64,000 nucleotides of DNA from Lapidilactobacillus wuchangensis (lineage in GTDB: Bacteria; Bacillota; Bacilli; Lactobacillales; Lactobacillaceae): contig NZ_RHOU01000001.1 in NCBI RefSeq assembly GCF_003946645.1, forward strand, positions 186,001 to 250,000. The letters run 5' to 3'. The position numbers were made by a program, and so were the translations under genes. Below, piece after piece: positions 42,891-52,364 of this stretch; positions within the stretch are counted from its first letter, which is position 1; the number at the start of each line of letters is the position of its first letter. The notes below the pieces were generated by a model. That model was not told the DNA's origin, ran no database searches, and saw only the letters and a program-made list of their open reading frames with translations.

Positions 42891-43420
42891 TGTTGAAACG
42901 GAATTGAGTCTGACTGCATTCCGGGCTGCTTGGCGTGGAACGCGGCCGACGCTGATTGAAGCCTTTTTTCAAAAGTCTTCAATACAGGTCTTATCGTAAG
43001 TGCTAAAGCACCAACGATAATTTGGCGGCTGACGCCAAGATTCCTCCATTCCGTCTGGAGTTGAGGTAGTGCATTTAATAATTGTTAGTGCTTAAGACAG
43101 TGTTGCGAGATCCAGTAGCTCATTTCAATCAATAGTAATAGTTGAACGGTGACATAAAAACGGCGTGACAACTCTCTTCTCAGTAAAGATTGTCACACCG
43201 GTTTTATATCACCACAATTTGGTTCGGCCAAGTAGTGGTGCTCAATTCTGTTAGTTTAATCCAGGCAGGGGCCCAGCGATTGGCGTCAATGGTGAAATTA
43301 TTCTTGCCGCTTCAGCGGTTAGAATAAGACTCGTATCTGAGATTGTTGCGTTAGCAATAAGCTCAGATCGATGTCCACCATGTTCCACGCCCATAAAATC
43401 GCTGGGCCCCTGCCGTTCTC
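42891..43420. repeat. Composite divergent repeat, locus 5 (A core left, B core right)
   Basis: An A core on the minus strand (42906-43062), a spacer, and a B core on the plus strand (43264-43414). The B outer arms are GGCAGGGGCCCAGCGATT and the exact complement, a third arm sequence different from loci 1-2 and 3 but still perfectly paired. The spacer holds a long hairpin at 43149-43213: GTGACATAAAAACGGCGTGACAA against TTGTCACACCGGTTTTATATCAC. The A closing helix here is TTGGCGT/ACGCCAA, replacing the GGTTGT/ACAACC seen at loci 1-3. The total length matches the other loci. Confidence 0.9.
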
Positions 43421-43452
43421 AAATATGGCGCGACCAAATCAGCAACAAAAAA

Positions 43453-43498
43453 CAAAAAAGAACGCTGAATCTAGATCAATTCTAGATTCAGCGTTCGC
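43453..43498 (-). terminator. Terminator of the pyrophosphatase gene
   Basis: GAACGCTGAATCTAGA and TCTAGATTCAGCGTTC form a perfect 16-bp stem around TCAAT. On the minus strand it is followed by TTTTTTG. It lies 28 bases past the ppaC stop. Confidence 0.92.
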
Positions 43499-43525
43499 TT
43501 GTAATGTTGGAAAAATAATCTTTTA

Positions 43526-44455
43526 TTAATATGCTTCAGTTAGTGGTGGGACAACTTGTTTCTTCCGGGAAACCACGCCTGGTAAAGCAACCAAGTTATC
43601 AGCTAATTTCTTGCCGAAAGCTTTTTCAAAAGTTGCTTGGCCAGTAGCTGAACCTAAAATCAAGCCTTCAGAATCACTGTTCAGAATATTGGTAATGATC
43701 AAAACAAACAGATCATAGTTCTTGTCAGCAATTTCTTGGTTGATCACTTTCTCAAAAGCCGCCTTGCGAGCCAGCACACTGTCGATATCAACGGTGTTCA
43801 CTTGAGCGATGCGAACTGACTTGCCGTTCATGTCAAAACTCTTAGCATCCATATCGATCAATTCTGCTTCGGACTTGCTATCAAGATTAGTACCAGCCTT
43901 CAATAAATCAAGGCCATAACTTTGATAGTCAACACCCGCAATTTTAGCTAAGGCTTCAACTGCTTGGCGATCAACATCAGTTGTTGTTGGTGACTTCAAC
44001 AGTAATGTGTCAGAGATAATTGCTGACAACATTAAACCAGCAATTTTAGTTGGGATCGCAATTTCTTTTTCATTGTACATTTCCCATAAAATTGTGCTGG
44101 TACAACCAACTGGTTCAGCACGATAGTATAACGGATTAGCCGTATTAAAGTTACTGATCCGGTGATGATCAACCACGTGAGAAACTTCAACGTCAGCAAT
44201 GTCACTGACACTTTGTTGAGGTTCATTATGGTCAACTAACATGACTTGCTTAACTTCATTAGCAGCCGTCTTAATCGCCCGTGGTGCCTCAGTCTCAAAG
44301 TGCTTCAAAGCATAAACAGTTTCTTCATTAGGTTCGCCCAAGGCAACAGCCTCAACGTCAAGACCTAATTGATTTTGTAAATATGCGTATGACATAGCCG
44401 CTACAATCGCGTCGGTATCAGGATTCTGATGCCCAAAAACTAACTCTTTTGCCAT
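43526..44455 (-). CDS. ppaC: Manganese-dependent inorganic pyrophosphatase (family II)
   Basis: It hydrolyses pyrophosphate released by biosynthesis. This DHH-family enzyme of 309 residues has the metal sites [11 protein letters not shown] (His9, Asp13, Asp15), LVDHNE (about residue 76) and SHVVDHHRI (Asp and the His-His of DHH). The C-terminal substrate domain includes [10 protein letters not shown]. The length is standard for family II. ATG at 44455 follows GGAGTTTT. It is divergent in function but on the same strand as the LysR gene upstream. Confidence 0.95.
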   Translation of the reverse strand: MAKELVFGHQNPDTDAIVAAMSYAYLQNQLGLDVEAVALGEPNEETVYALKHFETEAPRAIKTAANEVKQVMLVDHNEPQQSVSDIADVEVSHVVDHHRISNFNTANPLYYRAEPVGCTSTILWEMYNEKEIAIPTKIAGLMLSAIISDTLLLKSPTTTDVDRQAVEALAKIAGVDYQSYGLDLLKAGTNLDSKSEAELIDMDAKSFDMNGKSVRIAQVNTVDIDSVLARKAAFEKVINQEIADKNYDLFVLIITNILNSDSEGLILGSATGQATFEKAFGKKLADNLVALPGVVSRKKQVVPPLTEAY

Positions 44456-44503
44456 TAATAAAACTCCTTTACTATCAATCTGTCTTATTCATTGTACCTC
44501 ATT

Positions 44504-45463
44504 TTAGAGGTGACGTGAATTACCTAAAACAGTTTGATAGTTCTTTTCTGCAAAAAAGGCGTCCCATTCTTTGAAGAAGCGTGCAATCCGCGGAATTTTA
44601 GCCTTATCTTGACGGTAAACAAAGGCCATATCAAAATTAATTGCCGGGTCAAAGGCTGTTGCTTCCATCTTGAATTCGCCTTGGTGAGCTAACCAGAAAC
44701 TATATGGCAAAGCTGTTGCCAACTGGCGAGCTTCAGCAAATTTCACCATTTGATAAGGTGAGGTGAATTGAGCTCGACTAACTGGTTCATCAACCATCTT
44801 GTTCTTGTAAACTTCACGCAATAATTGGGCAATGAAGTAATCAGGTGGATAAGTGACCCAATCGCTCTTATTCGTTGATTGTAAACGAACTTTCTTCTTA
44901 CCAACCAACTTCTGATCATGATGCAAGAACATCAAATGATCTGAGAAAATCTTGCGCGTATCATATGAGCGCCAGTTCTTAATGCTTTGGTCAGGCACAT
45001 ACATTACGGCTAAGTCGATTTGATTGTTTTCCAATTGTTCCCAAATTTCGCGACGAGTTAATAAGACGAAGCGAACTTTAATATTCGGATACTTCTCGGA
45101 AAAATGAATGAAGAAAGTTTCAAAGGCACTGTCCTCCATTGATGACAAGAAGCCAATATTAATTGAACCACTTGTTGGACTAGTTGATTGTTGAACCTTA
45201 TTTAAGGCCTCATTGACGAGATCAAAAATTTGTTGTGTGGTATTCAACATCGTCCGACCTGCATCAGACAGATACAGTTTCTTACCGATTGAGAAGAAGA
45301 CCGGGGCCCCCACCGTCCGCTCTAACTTCTTAATTTGTTGCGTTAATGCTGGTTGCGTAATTCCCAGGATTTGCGCAGCTTGCGTGTAATTCATTGTCTC
45401 GGCTAACTTCATGAAATAAGTTAGCGTCTTTGATGCAAAAAGATTTTCTTGTTTTGTCTTCAT
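44504..45463 (-). CDS. LysR-family transcriptional regulator
   Basis: A regulator of about 319 residues. The N-terminal winged helix is MNYTQAAQILGITQPALTQQI followed by KLERTVGAPVFFSIGKKLYLS. A LysR substrate domain follows (GSINIGFLSSMEDSAFETFF). The start is ATG at 45463 with GGGGGG upstream; a longer frame to 45541 adds non-family residues. Its targets are unknown. The pfl genes lie on the same strand just upstream, and an effector linked to pyruvate or malate metabolism is conceivable but unsupported. Confidence 0.87.
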   Translation of the reverse strand: MKTKQENLFASKTLTYFMKLAETMNYTQAAQILGITQPALTQQIKKLERTVGAPVFFSIGKKLYLSDAGRTMLNTTQQIFDLVNEALNKVQQSTSPTSGSINIGFLSSMEDSAFETFFIHFSEKYPNIKVRFVLLTRREIWEQLENNQIDLAVMYVPDQSIKNWRSYDTRKIFSDHLMFLHHDQKLVGKKKVRLQSTNKSDWVTYPPDYFIAQLLREVYKNKMVDEPVSRAQFTSPYQMVKFAEARQLATALPYSFWLAHQGEFKMEATAFDPAINFDMAFVYRQDKAKIPRIARFFKEWDAFFAEKNYQTVLGNSRHL

Positions 45464-45673
45464 GACAAACATTCCCCCCAATTCAATTTTCACGTTACAC
45501 GTTAACATTATCATAGTATAAGCAAAAAAAAAGAGCAACAATTTTGATTGCCCTTACATTTCGTACCTTAAATAATAACAGGCGCGAAACCAAGGCTCAA
45601 GTCAAAGTATTACTCTTTTTTAATCATTTTACAAAATAAAAGCGATAATGACTGGTCAACTTTATCAAATCAG

Positions 45674-46447
45674 CTATTTGGACCAACCTTGATAATCATT
45701 AACATGCAGTAAATTCTCGGCATTGACGACCCGTTCATGAGTTGGTGGCTCGATGCCCTTCAAGGGGTAATCAATCCCTAAAGTTTCGTACTTGACTACA
45801 CCCATTGTATGATATGGCAAAATTTCCACCTTATCGACGGTTTTTAAAGTTTTAATATATTCGCCTAGCTCGCGCAAATTATCGTCGTAATCCGTCCGTT
45901 CTGGCACGAGGACGTGGCGAATCCACATGTGATGACCATTATCTGACATATATTCAATCATAGCCAAGACCGTCTCGTTATTAAAGCCGGTTAAACGTTT
46001 ATGGCGATCAGTGTCAATCTGCTTAATATCCACTAAAGAAACATCGGTCACTGCCATTAACTGTTTAAATTTGCTAAACCAAGGTTCCTTGTAGGTAAAA
46101 GGCTGGCCACAAGTATCCAAGCAAGTATTGATACCTTCAGCCTTGGCCTTAGTAAATAAATCAATCAAGAAGTCGATTTGTAGCAATGATTCACCACCGC
46201 TACAAGTGATGCCACCACGTTTGCCCCAGAAAGCCCGGTACTTAATCGCTTCAGCCAAAATTTCGTCAGAAGTCATTTCGTCACCAGTGCCAATATTCCA
46301 AGTATCGGGGTTATGGCAGAACTCACAGCGCATTCGACAACCTTGTAAGAAGATCACGTAACGAATACCAGGGCCATCAACGGACCCAAAAGTTTCAATT
46401 GAATGAACGTAGCCAACGACTGGCTTTGTTGTTGTCGAAAGTACCAT
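45674..46447 (-). CDS. pflA: Pyruvate formate-lyase activating enzyme
   Basis: A radical-SAM enzyme that places the glycyl radical on PflB under anaerobic conditions. The 257-residue protein has GCRMRCEFCHNP, with cluster Cys at residues 37, 41 and 44, and the GGES motif in CSGGESLLQ. DTCGQPF and IRHVLVPERTD are family segments. ATG at 46447 follows GAAAGGAT. Repeat locus 7 and a hairpin separate it from pflB (about 0.7 kb), so it may have its own promoter or depend on read-through. Confidence 0.95.
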   Translation of the reverse strand: MVLSTTTKPVVGYVHSIETFGSVDGPGIRYVIFLQGCRMRCEFCHNPDTWNIGTGDEMTSDEILAEAIKYRAFWGKRGGITCSGGESLLQIDFLIDLFTKAKAEGINTCLDTCGQPFTYKEPWFSKFKQLMAVTDVSLVDIKQIDTDRHKRLTGFNNETVLAMIEYMSDNGHHMWIRHVLVPERTDYDDNLRELGEYIKTLKTVDKVEILPYHTMGVVKYETLGIDYPLKGIEPPTHERVVNAENLLHVNDYQGWSK

Positions 46448-46532
46448 AATTATCTATCCTTTCTTGAAGCAGAGTAACTCGGTTTATAATTCTTTGATAC
46501 ATATTAGTGTGATCGTTGAAATTATATCTTCA

Positions 46533-47022
46533 GTATAAAACAGAATGGCGTCTGACTCCATTCCGGGCTTGCTGGTTGTGGAACGCGGCCGGCATCGATT
46601 TGAACCAATTACAGACCAAATTGTTTCAAATACGAGCCTTTGTCTAATTGCTAAAGCAATAAGACAAATTTGGCGGCTGACAACCACGCCCTCCATTCCG
46701 TCTGGAGTTAATGTTGATCACTGAAATCTTGTTAGTGAATACTGTAATACAGCGGGTTAGAACAACCCAAACTGAAATTGGTAAAAAAATACGTTAGTAA
46801 GTCTCACAGTTGCTGCATTGAACACTGGTAAGAGAAAAGTACGCCAACTTAACTCCAGACGGCGTGGAGGGATCTTGGCGTCAGCCGCCAAATTATTGTT
46901 AGTGCTTTAGCACTTACAATAAGACCTGTATCTGAGACAATTTGATTCGTAACTATCTCAGATCAGTGTCGGCCGCGTTCCACGCCAAGCAGCCCGGAAC
47001 AGAGTCAGATGCCATTTAGTTT
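46533..47022. repeat. Composite repeat, locus 7 (two A cores facing outward) between pflB and pflA
   Basis: One A core on the minus strand (46549-46709) and one on the plus strand (46850-47010) face outward from a spacer of about 140 bases. There is no B core. The left copy has closing helix GGTTGT/ACAACC, and the right has TTGGCGT/ACGCCAA. The hairpins differ too: TTGTCTAATTGC/GCAATAAGACAA on the left and TTATTGTTAGTGC/GCACTTACAATAA on the right. So the two halves are not recent mirror copies of each other. The spacer lacks the TGTGACAA hairpin. Confidence 0.88.
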
Positions 47023-47066
47023 TCACATCTATATTTCTGTTACCCATCGAGCTTGTTGCCGATAAA

Positions 47067-47110
47067 ACTACAAAAGACAATAAACTTTAGCCGTTTATTG
47101 TCTTTTGTAG
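47067..47110 (-). terminator. Long hairpin after pflB
   Basis: CTACAAAAGACAATAAAC and GTTTATTGTCTTTTGTAG form a perfect 18-bp stem around a 7-base loop. On the minus strand the downstream run is TTTTAT, so it should end or stabilise the pflB mRNA. It lies 44 bases past the pflB stop. Confidence 0.8.
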
Positions 47111-47153
47111 AAAGCGTTCAGGAACGCTCCCTACCGTTGCTAAATGTGTTGTA

Positions 47154-49415
47154 CTACATTGTCTCGAAGTAAGTCCGAGAGATAACGTCATCTTGCTGTT
47201 CTTTTGTCAAATCAGCGAAGTATACGCAGTAGCCAGATACACGAACAGTTAATGTTGGATATTCTTCTGGATGTTGTTGAGCATCAAGTAAAGTATCACG
47301 GTTGAAAACGTTGATATTCAAGTGCATACCATTGTTTTCCATGTAACCATCAACCATGTTCACTAAAGTATCTTTGCGGGCTTCATCATCATGACCTAAA
47401 GTATTTGGTGTTACGCCGAAAGTATTTGAAATACCATCACGAGCAAAGTGATATGGTAATTTTGCAGTTGAAAGTAATGATGCCAAAGCACCGTTCTTTT
47501 CTGCACCGTAAGCTGGGTTAGCACCTGGTGAGAATGGTTCGCCGGCTTGACGGCCATTAGGAGTAGTCCCAGTATTCTTACCATAAACAACGTTAGAAGT
47601 AATGGTTAAGATCGAAGTTGATAATTTAGCACCACGATATAAGTGATGTTTGTTCATCATTTCGAAGAAGTGTTGAACTAACCATTTAGCGATGTCATCA
47701 GCACGATCATCATTGTTACCATAACGTGGGTAGTCATTGTCATCGGCGATGAAATCAGTCGCAATTCCGTCTTCATCACGGACTACTTTGACATGACCAT
47801 ATTTGATTGCAGAGATTGAGTCAACGGCATGTGAGAATCCAGAAATACCAGTAGCAAAAGTCCGGTCAAGATCAGTGTTCTTCAAAGCCATTTGGGCAGC
47901 TTCATAGTAATACTTGTCATGCATGTAGTGGATAGCGTTCAATGAGTTAACGTAAATGTCAGCTAACCAATCCATCATTGGATCAAGTTTCTTCATGAAT
48001 TCTTTGTAATCGATATATTCACTCTTGATGCCTTCATAAGCAGGTCCAACTTGAGCTTTACCTAATTCATCAACACCACCGTTGATCGTGTAAAGAATTA
48101 CCTTAGCTAAGTTAGCCCGAGCACCGAAGAATTGCATACCAGTAGCGATTGGTTGTGCAGATACACAGCAAGCGATGCCATAGTAATCAGTACCCCATTC
48201 GTTACGCATTAAATCGTCATTTTCATATTGAATTGTTGAGCTCTTAATCGAAACTTCAGTTGCATAGCGTTTGAAGCCTTCTGGTAAGCGTTCTGACCAT
48301 AACAAAGTAATGTTTGGTTCAGGAGCAGCACCCATGTTGTCCAAGGTCTTCAAGAAACGGAAAGCAGTCTTTGTAACATGGTGACGGCCATCAATACCCA
48401 TACCACATAGTGAAAGTGTTGCCCAGATTGGGTCACCTGAGAATAATGAGTTATAGTCTTCAGTCCGAATGAAACGAACCATCCGTAATTTCATGACCAT
48501 ATGATCAATATATTCTTGGGCTTGTTCTTCAGTAATTGTGCCCCGCTTCAAATCACGGTTAATATAAGCATCAATTACAGTATCGATCCGGCCAACTGAC
48601 ATTGCTGCACCGTTTTGAGTCTTAACGGCAGCTAAGTAACCGAAGTAGATCCATTGGATTGCTTCTTGAGCATTTTCAGCAGGACGGCTTAAGTCAAAGC
48701 CGTATGAAGCAGCCATTTTCTTAATGTCATTTAAAGCACGATATTGTTCTTGAACTTCTTCACGAAGCTTAATGACATCATCAGTCATTTCGCCATCGCC
48801 AATACTTTCAAAATCATGAGCTTTAGCAGCCATTAAACGGTCGATCCCGTAGATAGCGATCCGTGGGAAGTCAGAAACTAGACGGCCACGAGCATAAGCA
48901 TCTGGCAAGCCAGTGATGATCTTGTAGTGACGGCATTTCCGCATTGCTGGTGTATAAACATCGAAGACACCTTGGTTATGAGTCTTGCGGTCTTCAGTGA
49001 AGATTTTATGTTCTTCAGCATCAGTATCGAAACCATATGCTTTCAACGCATCTTCGGCCATCCGAATCCCACCAAATGGCATGAATGCACGCTTCAAAGG
49101 TTTGTCAGTTTGTAAACCAACAATTGTTTCTAAATCTTGGTTAATATAGCCTGGTTTATGTGAAGTGATTGTACTCACAACTTTATTGTCGGCATCAAGA
49201 ACACCGCCAGCTTCACGTTCTTGTTTCTTTAATTCAAGCACGCGATCGTTTAATTCAGTTGTGGCTTCAGTTGGGCCAGCAAGGAAACTTTCGTCGCCAT
49301 CATATTGATTTAAGTTCTTTTCAATGAAATCACGGACGTTGATGGTTGTTTGCCAATCCCCGCCGACAAAACCTTCCCAATATTCTGGTGTGGTTGTTTT
49401 TTCCATCTGTTTCAT
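47154..49415 (-). CDS. pflB: Pyruvate formate-lyase
   Basis: A glycyl-radical enzyme that converts pyruvate and CoA to acetyl-CoA and formate in anaerobic growth. The protein of about 753 residues has the catalytic Cys pair in IACCVSAQP (Cys417-Cys418) and the glycyl-radical site RVSGYCVYF (Gly728). It follows the family pattern almost everywhere. The start is ATG at 49415 with ATGGAGG upstream; the longer frame to 49439 is not supported. Formate made here can feed Fhs (11.5 kb). Its activator PflA is encoded downstream beyond a repeat. Confidence 0.96.
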   Translation of the reverse strand: MKQMEKTTTPEYWEGFVGGDWQTTINVRDFIEKNLNQYDGDESFLAGPTEATTELNDRVLELKKQEREAGGVLDADNKVVSTITSHKPGYINQDLETIVGLQTDKPLKRAFMPFGGIRMAEDALKAYGFDTDAEEHKIFTEDRKTHNQGVFDVYTPAMRKCRHYKIITGLPDAYARGRLVSDFPRIAIYGIDRLMAAKAHDFESIGDGEMTDDVIKLREEVQEQYRALNDIKKMAASYGFDLSRPAENAQEAIQWIYFGYLAAVKTQNGAAMSVGRIDTVIDAYINRDLKRGTITEEQAQEYIDHMVMKLRMVRFIRTEDYNSLFSGDPIWATLSLCGMGIDGRHHVTKTAFRFLKTLDNMGAAPEPNITLLWSERLPEGFKRYATEVSIKSSTIQYENDDLMRNEWGTDYYGIACCVSAQPIATGMQFFGARANLAKVILYTINGGVDELGKAQVGPAYEGIKSEYIDYKEFMKKLDPMMDWLADIYVNSLNAIHYMHDKYYYEAAQMALKNTDLDRTFATGISGFSHAVDSISAIKYGHVKVVRDEDGIATDFIADDNDYPRYGNNDDRADDIAKWLVQHFFEMMNKHHLYRGAKLSTSILTITSNVVYGKNTGTTPNGRQAGEPFSPGANPAYGAEKNGALASLLSTAKLPYHFARDGISNTFGVTPNTLGHDDEARKDTLVNMVDGYMENNGMHLNINVFNRDTLLDAQQHPEEYPTLTVRVSGYCVYFADLTKEQQDDVISRTYFETM

Positions 49416-49466
49416 AAAAATAGCCTCCATATCAATCAATCTAGTTACAACACATTTGATGATTTA

Positions 49467-49494
49467 AGTATAACATGTCACAAAACTTTTGCAA
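49467..49494 (-). promoter_or_regulatory. Promoter of pflB
   Basis: On the minus strand TTGCAA (49489-49494) and TATACT (49467-49472) are 16 bases apart, with TGT before the -10. TTGTGACA lies between them and matches half of a Rex-type site; this regulatory reading is tentative. Confidence 0.6.
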
Positions 49495-49811
49495 GCCTTT
49501 TCTTCCCCGCTATTTGGGCATCAAAAATTAAGTAAAACGCTATCATATCAATAATTAGCGCCATATTCTAATCATTTTTGAGCAAGCTATCACAAAATAA
49601 TTTATTATTTTTTCAAATGTGGTATAACAGATTTTAGACGTTGTATTACAACAATTTTGAATCATTGCTGACTTTCCAGGTCACTTGGGCTGACATTACC
49701 AGCCATTTTACAATAAGCAACTTTCCTAGCCGCTGACCAAATTAAGTCTTTGATCAAATCTGTTTAAAGCGGCTCGCAGCGGTCTTAACGTATTAGATTA
49801 GCAAAAATCAT
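49495..49811. other. Intergenic segment between pflB promoter and parC terminator
   Basis: About 320 bases of A/T-rich noncoding sequence. TATCACAA near 49588 is a possible second Rex half site. I see no gene, no family repeat and no other strong hairpin. Confidence 0.35.
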
Positions 49812-49860
49812 AAAAAGCCACGACAGCATCCCCTTTGAAGAGATGTTGGTCGTGGCTTAA
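49812..49860 (-). terminator. Terminator of parE-parC
   Basis: On the minus strand AAGCCACGAC and GTCGTGGCTT form a 10-bp stem with a large loop, followed by TTTT. It lies 18 bases past the parC stop. Confidence 0.88.
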
Positions 49861-49877
49861 TTTATATTTCTGATTGT

Positions 49878-52364
49878 TTAGTCAGCCGTGGCCTCGGGTT
49901 CAACTGGCATGGTCACCAAGGAAATCGGTGCCCCGGCATCAGTTGGATCTAAGACAAAGCTACCGTTTGAATAACGGTCGCTGACTGATAAATCAGCGGT
50001 TTGTACTGGCACTTGCTCGCCAGTATCAGTGGTAATCAATAATTGTGGTTGAGCCGGATCAATCGCAGTGGCTGCCACAATCCGATGTGGTTTGGTCTTC
50101 AATTCGCGCAGAACTAGCAGCCCACGGCGAGCCCGATTACTTAACGGCAACTCACTTAGCGCCATTTTCTTAAAGGCACCACGTTGCGTCAGAATCGCCA
50201 CATCCGCCATTTGTTCCAATTGCGGTTGCGATAAGGTAATGGTGCTAACGACCAGATCTTGATCTTTCAAGCTGATGGCCCGAACACCGGCAGCTTTCGC
50301 CCCAACAACGGGAACATCACTTAAAGCAAAGTGCAAGCCGAAGCCACGCTGTGAAAAGGCAAAGACTTCAGCAAATGGCACTGTTTCAGGTAATAAGTAA
50401 TCAACACTTAAAACATGAGCCGCTTCACTCTTCAAGCTGATCGCCGCTTGTAAGCGAGTTCGATAAGTCCGACCTGGCAATAGATTTTGGAAATTGACCT
50501 GTTTAATATAGCCATCGGAAGTCGTTAAGATGAAATTGCCTTGTTCAGCAGCTAAATCTTTAAAGCGATAAACGGCTAAAACTGACTCATCATTAGCTAG
50601 TCCAACATCCTGAGATAAATGCTGGCCAGTATCCTTCCATTTCACATCCAACAACTCATGAACCGGCCGATACAGCAATCGGCCTAAGTTCGTAAAGATG
50701 TACAAATGGTCCAAGGTATTCACTTGCTCTTGAAAAATCGGATAATCCTCGTCTTTCAAGCCATCATCACTAGCACCAGTTGCTTGAAAAGAACGAATGC
50801 TACTGCGCTTGAAGTAGCCATCATGACTAACTTGAACCATCACGTCTTCAGAAGTGACCATGACACTGGTATCAATTTCCAAGCTAGCAACTTCGGCTTC
50901 GATTTTAGTTCGCCGGGGACTAGCAAATTCTTTCTTAATCGCTAGTAATTCAGACTTGATCACCCGATCCAACTCGGCGGGTTCCGCCAAAATCTTCTGG
51001 TAAGTGGCAATTGTTTTGGATAATTCCCGATGTTCTGCTTCTAGAGCAGTCACATCCGTATTGGTTAACCGGTACAATTGCAAAGAAACAATGGCTTCAG
51101 CCTGAACTTCACTAAATTGATATTTAGCAACTAAATTGTTCTTGGCATCCCCCTTATTCTTACTACCCCGAATTAATGCAATTACTTCATCCAAAATTGA
51201 TAAAGCGCGAATCAAACCTTCAACGATGTGTTGCCGCTTTTGAGCCTTTTTAAGGTCAAATTGAGTCCGCTTAGTTAAGACGTCCCGTTGATGAGCTAAA
51301 TAAGCGACTAACGCTTGACGCAAGCCAATTTGTTGTGGTCGTAAGTCGGCAATGGCCACCATGTTAAAGTTATAAGAGATTTGCAAATCCGTGTTCTTGA
51401 ATAGGTAGTTCAAAATCCCTTGGGCATCCGCATTTCGCTTCAACTCAATCACGATACGTAAACCAGTCCGGTCGGTTTCATCCCGCACTTCCGAAATACC
51501 GTCGACTTTTTTCAGCACGCGTAACTCGTCAATCTTCTTAACCAAGAGCGCTTTGTTCACTTCATACGGTAATTCGGTCACGGTAATTTGTTCGCGCTGA
51601 CCACGCAATGTTTCAATTGCCGTCTTGGAACGTAAATACACGCGACCACGGCCAGATTGATAAGCATCCTTAACCCCAGCAACACCTTGTAAGATCCCGC
51701 CAGTAGGAAAATCTGGTCCCGGCACAAGCTTCATTAAATCTGCCAATTCGGCTTCGGGATGATTCATTAAATAAATCACCGCGTCAATGACTTCGCCAAG
51801 ATTATGCGGTGGAATCTCAGTGGCATAACCAGCCGAAATTCCTGAGGAACCATTGACCAATAAGTTCGGAAAATGGGCTGGTAAAACAGTGGGCTCTTCG
51901 CTAGTATCATCGAAATTCAATACCATATTAACAGTTTCTTTTTCGATGTCCTTGAGCATTAACCCGGCAATCTTACTTAAGCGCGCTTCAGTATACCGCA
52001 TCGCTGCTGGCGGATCGCCATCCATGGAACCATTATTCCCGTGCATCTCAATTAAGGGTGCTCGTAATTTCCAATCCTGGCTCATTCGCACCATGGATTC
52101 GTAAATGGAACTATCACCATGGGGATGGAAGTTACCCATGACATTCCCCACTGACTTCGCTGATTTACGAAATTCATGGTCATACGTATTGCCATCTAAA
52201 TTCATGGCATACAGAATTCGCCGTTGCACTGGTTTCAGTCCATCACGAATATCTGGTAAAGCCCGTTCTTGAATAATGTATTTCGAGTAACGGCTAAACC
52301 GTTCGCCCATCACTTTTTCGATGGAGAGTTCTTCAATTTTCTGTGGTTGTTCAGCCAAACTCAT
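49878..52364 (-). CDS. parC: DNA topoisomerase IV subunit A
   Basis: It is the cleavage/religation subunit of topoisomerase IV, which separates linked chromosomes. The protein of about 828 residues has the N-terminal winged-helix domain with RAxPDIRDGLKPVQRRIL-type sequence, the catalytic Tyr in AMRYTEARL, and C-terminal beta-propeller repeats (about 500-810). The quinolone region reads HPHGDSSIYE, with Ser and Glu at the usual resistance positions, i.e. the susceptible form. ATG at 52364 overlaps the parE stop (TGATG), and AAAGG lies upstream. Translation is coupled to parE. Confidence 0.95.
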   Translation of the reverse strand: MSLAEQPQKIEELSIEKVMGERFSRYSKYIIQERALPDIRDGLKPVQRRILYAMNLDGNTYDHEFRKSAKSVGNVMGNFHPHGDSSIYESMVRMSQDWKLRAPLIEMHGNNGSMDGDPPAAMRYTEARLSKIAGLMLKDIEKETVNMVLNFDDTSEEPTVLPAHFPNLLVNGSSGISAGYATEIPPHNLGEVIDAVIYLMNHPEAELADLMKLVPGPDFPTGGILQGVAGVKDAYQSGRGRVYLRSKTAIETLRGQREQITVTELPYEVNKALLVKKIDELRVLKKVDGISEVRDETDRTGLRIVIELKRNADAQGILNYLFKNTDLQISYNFNMVAIADLRPQQIGLRQALVAYLAHQRDVLTKRTQFDLKKAQKRQHIVEGLIRALSILDEVIALIRGSKNKGDAKNNLVAKYQFSEVQAEAIVSLQLYRLTNTDVTALEAEHRELSKTIATYQKILAEPAELDRVIKSELLAIKKEFASPRRTKIEAEVASLEIDTSVMVTSEDVMVQVSHDGYFKRSSIRSFQATGASDDGLKDEDYPIFQEQVNTLDHLYIFTNLGRLLYRPVHELLDVKWKDTGQHLSQDVGLANDESVLAVYRFKDLAAEQGNFILTTSDGYIKQVNFQNLLPGRTYRTRLQAAISLKSEAAHVLSVDYLLPETVPFAEVFAFSQRGFGLHFALSDVPVVGAKAAGVRAISLKDQDLVVSTITLSQPQLEQMADVAILTQRGAFKKMALSELPLSNRARRGLLVLRELKTKPHRIVAATAIDPAQPQLLITTDTGEQVPVQTADLSVSDRYSNGSFVLDPTDAGAPISLVTMPVEPEATAD

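Noticed and set aside
45463-45541. N-terminal extension of the LysR protein
   Set aside because: The added residues are not family-like and precede a clear ribosome site for the ATG at 45463.
52060-52130. Quinolone resistance mutation in parC
   Set aside because: The region reads GDSSIYE, with the wild-type Ser and Glu at the usual positions.
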